7,868 bases of DNA from contig DOPF01000069.1 in the NCBI GenBank assembly GCA_003512705.1, positions 220 through 8,087 on the forward strand. Direction: 5' to 3'. Numbering within the stretch: position 1 is the stretch's first letter; each line of letters begins with the position of its first letter. This document shows positions 5,694 through 7,868 of this stretch, one piece after another. A program made the translations under genes and the position numbers. Under the pieces are notes generated by a model that saw nothing but the letters and a program-made list of their open reading frames with translations, was not told the DNA's origin and did not search any database. Origin of the DNA: Patescibacteria group bacterium (GTDB taxonomy: Bacteria; Patescibacteriota; Patescibacteriia; Veblenbacterales; UBA10138).

Positions 5694-6932
5694 TTATGGC
5701 ATTAGTGATTTAAACCAATCTTTCATTCGGCCAGCCACATGATTAATTGATGACCAGCGGCCAAACCCGCCGCGGGCAGATTTTCCCCGGGTGGCTTCCT
5801 CGCCCCACCGTGCCAGGCCAATAGCGGTAGTAAACGATAAATCGTTAACTTTTTCTAGGGGGCTCGCTACATCTACAGGATAACCCAGTGAAGCCGGCAA
5901 TTTAAATTCGCGTTTGGCCACTTCCACCACGCCCGGCAATTTAGCTCCGCCACCGGTTAAAACCACACCGGCCGGCAACATGCCTTTTCGGTCGATGCGT
6001 TCTAATTCTTTATTTACTAAGCTGAAAATTTCCACCAAACGCGCTTCAATAATTTCAGCCAACTGCTTGCGCGACACCCGCCCTTCTTCCGGTGAAATTT
6101 CCGCTAGATCGATGTCTTCGCGTTTCCCCACGTCACTGGATACGGCATGACCATATTCTAATTTTAATCTTTCCGCCAAATCAATCGACGTTCGTAAACC
6201 AATAGCAATGTCATTGGTGATATGGCCCGACCCCACTGGCAATATGGCCGTGTGCAATGGGTCGCCTTCTTCAAACACCAACATACTGGTAGTGGAACCG
6301 CCCAAATTAACCAACACCACCCCTAACTCTTTTTGCCGCTTGGTCAGTACCACTTCGGCGTTGGCTAATATGGCTAGCACTAAATCATCAATATCTACCC
6401 CGGTGCGATAAATGCACTTAGTTAAATTTTTTATTTGCGCCGATTGCCCTTCAATAATTTGCGCTTCCACTTCTAACCGCACACCCGTCATGCCCACCGG
6501 ATCTTTGATGCCGGCTTGGTTATCTACCACAAAGCTCCGCGGCAGCACGTGGAGAATTTCGTAATTGGGCGGCGTGGCCACGGCCTGCGCGGCCTCCACC
6601 ACTCGATCAACATCGTCTTCTTTAATTTCACCATCAGCTTTAGACACGGCAATAACGCCGTGACTGGATTGCGCCAAAATGTGGCTGCCGTTAATGCTGG
6701 CCCAAACATGCTCAACCGGTGTGCCAGTCATGCGCTCAACTCTTTCCCAAACCGATGATATGGCCGACACCGCATCCTCAATGCTGGTGACCACGCCCTT
6801 ATGAATTCCTTGTGACGGCACTTCGGCTAAACCTAAAATATGAAGCTCCGACCCGCCATTAGTTTGGGCGACCGCCGCCCGAATGGTAGTTGAACCAATA
6901 TCTAAACCGGTTATTAATTCGGTAGCTGGCAT
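5694..6932 (-). CDS. ftsA: Cell division protein FtsA
   Basis: This actin-like ATPase tethers FtsZ filaments to the membrane and recruits later division proteins. The phosphate-1 motif GLDIGSTTIRAAVA lies at 9-22, the FtsA-specific 1C (SHS2) subdomain spans about 85-160, phosphate-2 is near VNLGGSTTSMLVF (208-220) and the adenosine motif is VVLTGGGAKLPGV (323-335). The C-terminal segment (about 400-412, GRMKDWFKSLMP) fits the amphipathic membrane-targeting helix expected here, preceded by a flexible Gly/Arg/Ser stretch. The 412-residue length is typical. The start places the phosphate-1 motif at its usual distance. It has its own promoter in the 77-bp gap after ybeY, no Shine-Dalgarno, and leads into ftsZ. 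Usual upstream division genes such as ftsQ or murC are not in this window. Confidence 0.97.
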   Translation of the reverse strand: MPATELITGLDIGSTTIRAAVAQTNGGSELHILGLAEVPSQGIHKGVVTSIEDAVSAISSVWERVERMTGTPVEHVWASINGSHILAQSSHGVIAVSKADGEIKEDDVDRVVEAAQAVATPPNYEILHVLPRSFVVDNQAGIKDPVGMTGVRLEVEAQIIEGQSAQIKNLTKCIYRTGVDIDDLVLAILANAEVVLTKRQKELGVVLVNLGGSTTSMLVFEEGDPLHTAILPVGSGHITNDIAIGLRTSIDLAERLKLEYGHAVSSDVGKREDIDLAEISPEEGRVSRKQLAEIIEARLVEIFSLVNKELERIDRKGMLPAGVVLTGGGAKLPGVVEVAKREFKLPASLGYPVDVASPLEKVNDLSFTTAIGLARWGEEATRGKSARGGFGRWSSINHVAGRMKDWFKSLMP

Positions 6933-6954
6933 ATTTAAAACTTAATCTTATTTA

Positions 6955-6983
6955 ATTATAAACTAACCCCCCAAGTACGTAAA
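6955..6983 (-). promoter_or_regulatory. Promoter of ftsA(-ftsZ)
   Basis: On the minus strand a perfect -10 TATAAT (6955-6960) lies 17 bp after TTTACG (6978-6983, 4 of 6 of the -35 consensus). The predicted start is near 6948, giving a leader of about 16 nt before the ftsA ATG. It sits between ybeY and ftsA, so ftsA can be expressed separately from the upstream genes. Confidence 0.65.
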
Positions 6984-7009
6984 GTAATTGGACTGAATAA
7001 TTTAATTGT

Positions 7010-7444
7010 TCAATCTAGGTGTTCAGCGACGGTTTTACCCAATACTTTTTTTTCTAAAACCCGCATCTGTCGGCGCTCACCCGCAATCATATGGTCGTAT
7101 CCGCCCAAATGAATTAATCCATGGGCCGTCAAAATCTGAAGTTCGGTTAACAAGCTGTGTTGACGCCTTAGGCTTTGCGTTTTGGCTTGGGATAAACAAA
7201 TAATTATTTCGCCGTTGAGGTATTTTTTATTAAGATCATAGGTAAACGACAACACGTCGGTAACTTGGTTGTGTTTACGGTAACGCTTATTTAATTTTTT
7301 TATGGCGGCCGGCTCCACCAAGGTTACGGCGATATCGTACTTGCCAATTTTTAAAACCTTCATGGCCTGGTGAGCCATGTTGCGACAAGACACTGGCCAG
7401 GCGCGCGGGGCTGGCCGATGGGAATTATTTATAACATCCACCAT
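7010..7444 (-). CDS. ybeY: rRNA-maturation endoribonuclease YbeY
   Basis: YbeY is a zinc-dependent single-strand endoribonuclease involved in 16S rRNA 3'-end maturation and ribosome quality control. The signature HGLIHLGGYDH at 108-118 supplies the three zinc ligands His108, His112 and His118. The conserved block LNKRYRKHNQVTDVLSF (51-67) and NGEIIICL (77-84) also fit the family. The 144-residue length is near the usual size and the N-terminus (VDVINN) resembles the family's first strand, which supports this start. It lies 31 bp after the end of the partial upstream gene and is probably co-transcribed with it. No Shine-Dalgarno is seen. Its neighbour here is ftsA; in many bacteria it neighbours phoH, era or dgkA. 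Confidence 0.95.
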   Translation of the reverse strand: MVDVINNSHRPAPRAWPVSCRNMAHQAMKVLKIGKYDIAVTLVEPAAIKKLNKRYRKHNQVTDVLSFTYDLNKKYLNGEIIICLSQAKTQSLRRQHSLLTELQILTAHGLIHLGGYDHMIAGERRQMRVLEKKVLGKTVAEHLD

Positions 7445-7475
7445 AGCTTAATCAATATGTCAGCCCGCTACCGAA

Positions 7476-7868
7476 TTATTCGTTGGGCGTTAACGTAAGT
7501 GATTTATAAATAGCGTTCCAAGTGGTTAAGTAGTCAGCCGTTTCGTGGGTGGCTAAATTATAACTTAGCGTTATTATATTCGGCCCTAGGTTAAAATAAA
7601 TATTTAACCCATTAAGGCTACGCGCAGCGGTTATGTCGCCAATAGTCACGAGCGGTACGTCTTCCACCGCTACCTCGGGAACATTGTTCGCATACCAAAC
7701 TTCAGGCGCTAAACCTTCCGGATTAGCCTGCACTACCACTTGGATGAATTCATTGGTGGCCGAGGTAAAGATAACATCATTATCATCGGCATCTAAGCTT
7801 TGTTTAGACCAAACGGTGGGATAGTAGAAACTAAACCCCTGAGCAGTGTTGGTGTATTTGGTAAGGGC
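7476..7868 (-). CDS. C-terminal part of a PsbP-like hypothetical protein (partial)
   Basis: The frame stays open to the window edge, so the 5' end is missing; 130 residues are visible. An internal GTG at 7737-7739 could be misread as a start, but the frame continues upstream with sensible protein (YTNTAQGFSFYYPTVW near visible residues 5-20). That pattern, an aromatic, GFSF, then YP and W, resembles the opening of PsbP-like domains that are common in Patescibacteria, often in secreted or membrane-anchored proteins; the match is from memory and tentative. Alternating hydrophobic stretches (LNIYFNLGPNIITLSYNL) suggest beta strands, and the ending AIYKSLTLTPNE resembles the closing strand of that fold. 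Function is unknown. It is probably the upstream partner of ybeY in one transcript. Confidence 0.8.
   Translation of the reverse strand, partial: ALTKYTNTAQGFSFYYPTVWSKQSLDADDNDVIFTSATNEFIQVVVQANPEGLAPEVWYANNVPEVAVEDVPLVTIGDITAARSLNGLNIYFNLGPNIITLSYNLATHETADYLTTWNAIYKSLTLTPNE

Noticed and set aside
7463..7488. Hairpin overlapping the stop codon of the partial gene (GCCC/GGGC and CGAA/TTCG)
   Set aside because: The stems are only 4 bp each with an uneven internal loop and no T-run; not a convincing terminator.
7476..7739. A complete 87-residue protein starting at the GTG at 7737-7739
   Set aside because: The frame continues upstream to the window edge with plausible domain sequence, so this is the C-terminal part of a longer gene.

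Overview
The window looks like chromosomal housekeeping DNA from a small-genome bacterium, most likely a member of the Candidate Phyla Radiation (Patescibacteria, Parcubacteria-like). This is inferred from the gene content and style. There is a single-chain B12-dependent ribonucleotide reductase paired with NrdR, a compact ybeY-ftsA-ftsZ cluster, a PsbP-like protein fragment, very short spacers, and no recognisable Shine-Dalgarno sequence before any of the six visible starts. The taxonomy is not proven by the sequence.

Layout from left to right. Positions 1-154 are gene-free and hold a cluster of palindromic dispersed-repeat motifs. Positions 155-2945 (minus strand) are an nrdR-nrdJ operon: the deoxyribonucleotide-synthesis repressor followed by the adenosylcobalamin-dependent reductase. 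Positions 2946-3246 are a divergent regulatory region. It contains a near-consensus promoter for nrdR with two NrdR boxes, one filling the spacer between -35 and -10 and one just past the predicted start of transcription, plus a perfect 9-bp DnaA box further upstream. Positions 3247-4242 (plus strand) are an unrecognised, soluble, charged, helical 331-residue protein. Its extended -10 element lies only 6 nt from the ATG, so the transcript is predicted to be leaderless. A hairpin with a T-run (4251-4278) separates it from ftsZ, which converges on it.

Positions 4302-7868 (minus strand) hold, in transcription order, the 3' end of a PsbP-like gene cut by the window edge, ybeY (rRNA-maturation endoribonuclease), ftsA and ftsZ. 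ftsA has its own good promoter. The 189-bp ftsA-ftsZ spacer is almost filled by two arrays of five 7-bp units each, facing one another as a long inverted repeat.

Together the genes cover DNA precursor supply (NrdJ under feedback repression by NrdR, both carrying an ATP-cone), division-ring assembly (FtsZ and its membrane anchor FtsA) and ribosome quality control (YbeY). No mobile element, CRISPR array, tRNA or rRNA was seen. The points most worth a second look are the heptamer inverted arrays, the nrd control region, the orphan leaderless gene and the general lack of Shine-Dalgarno sequences.
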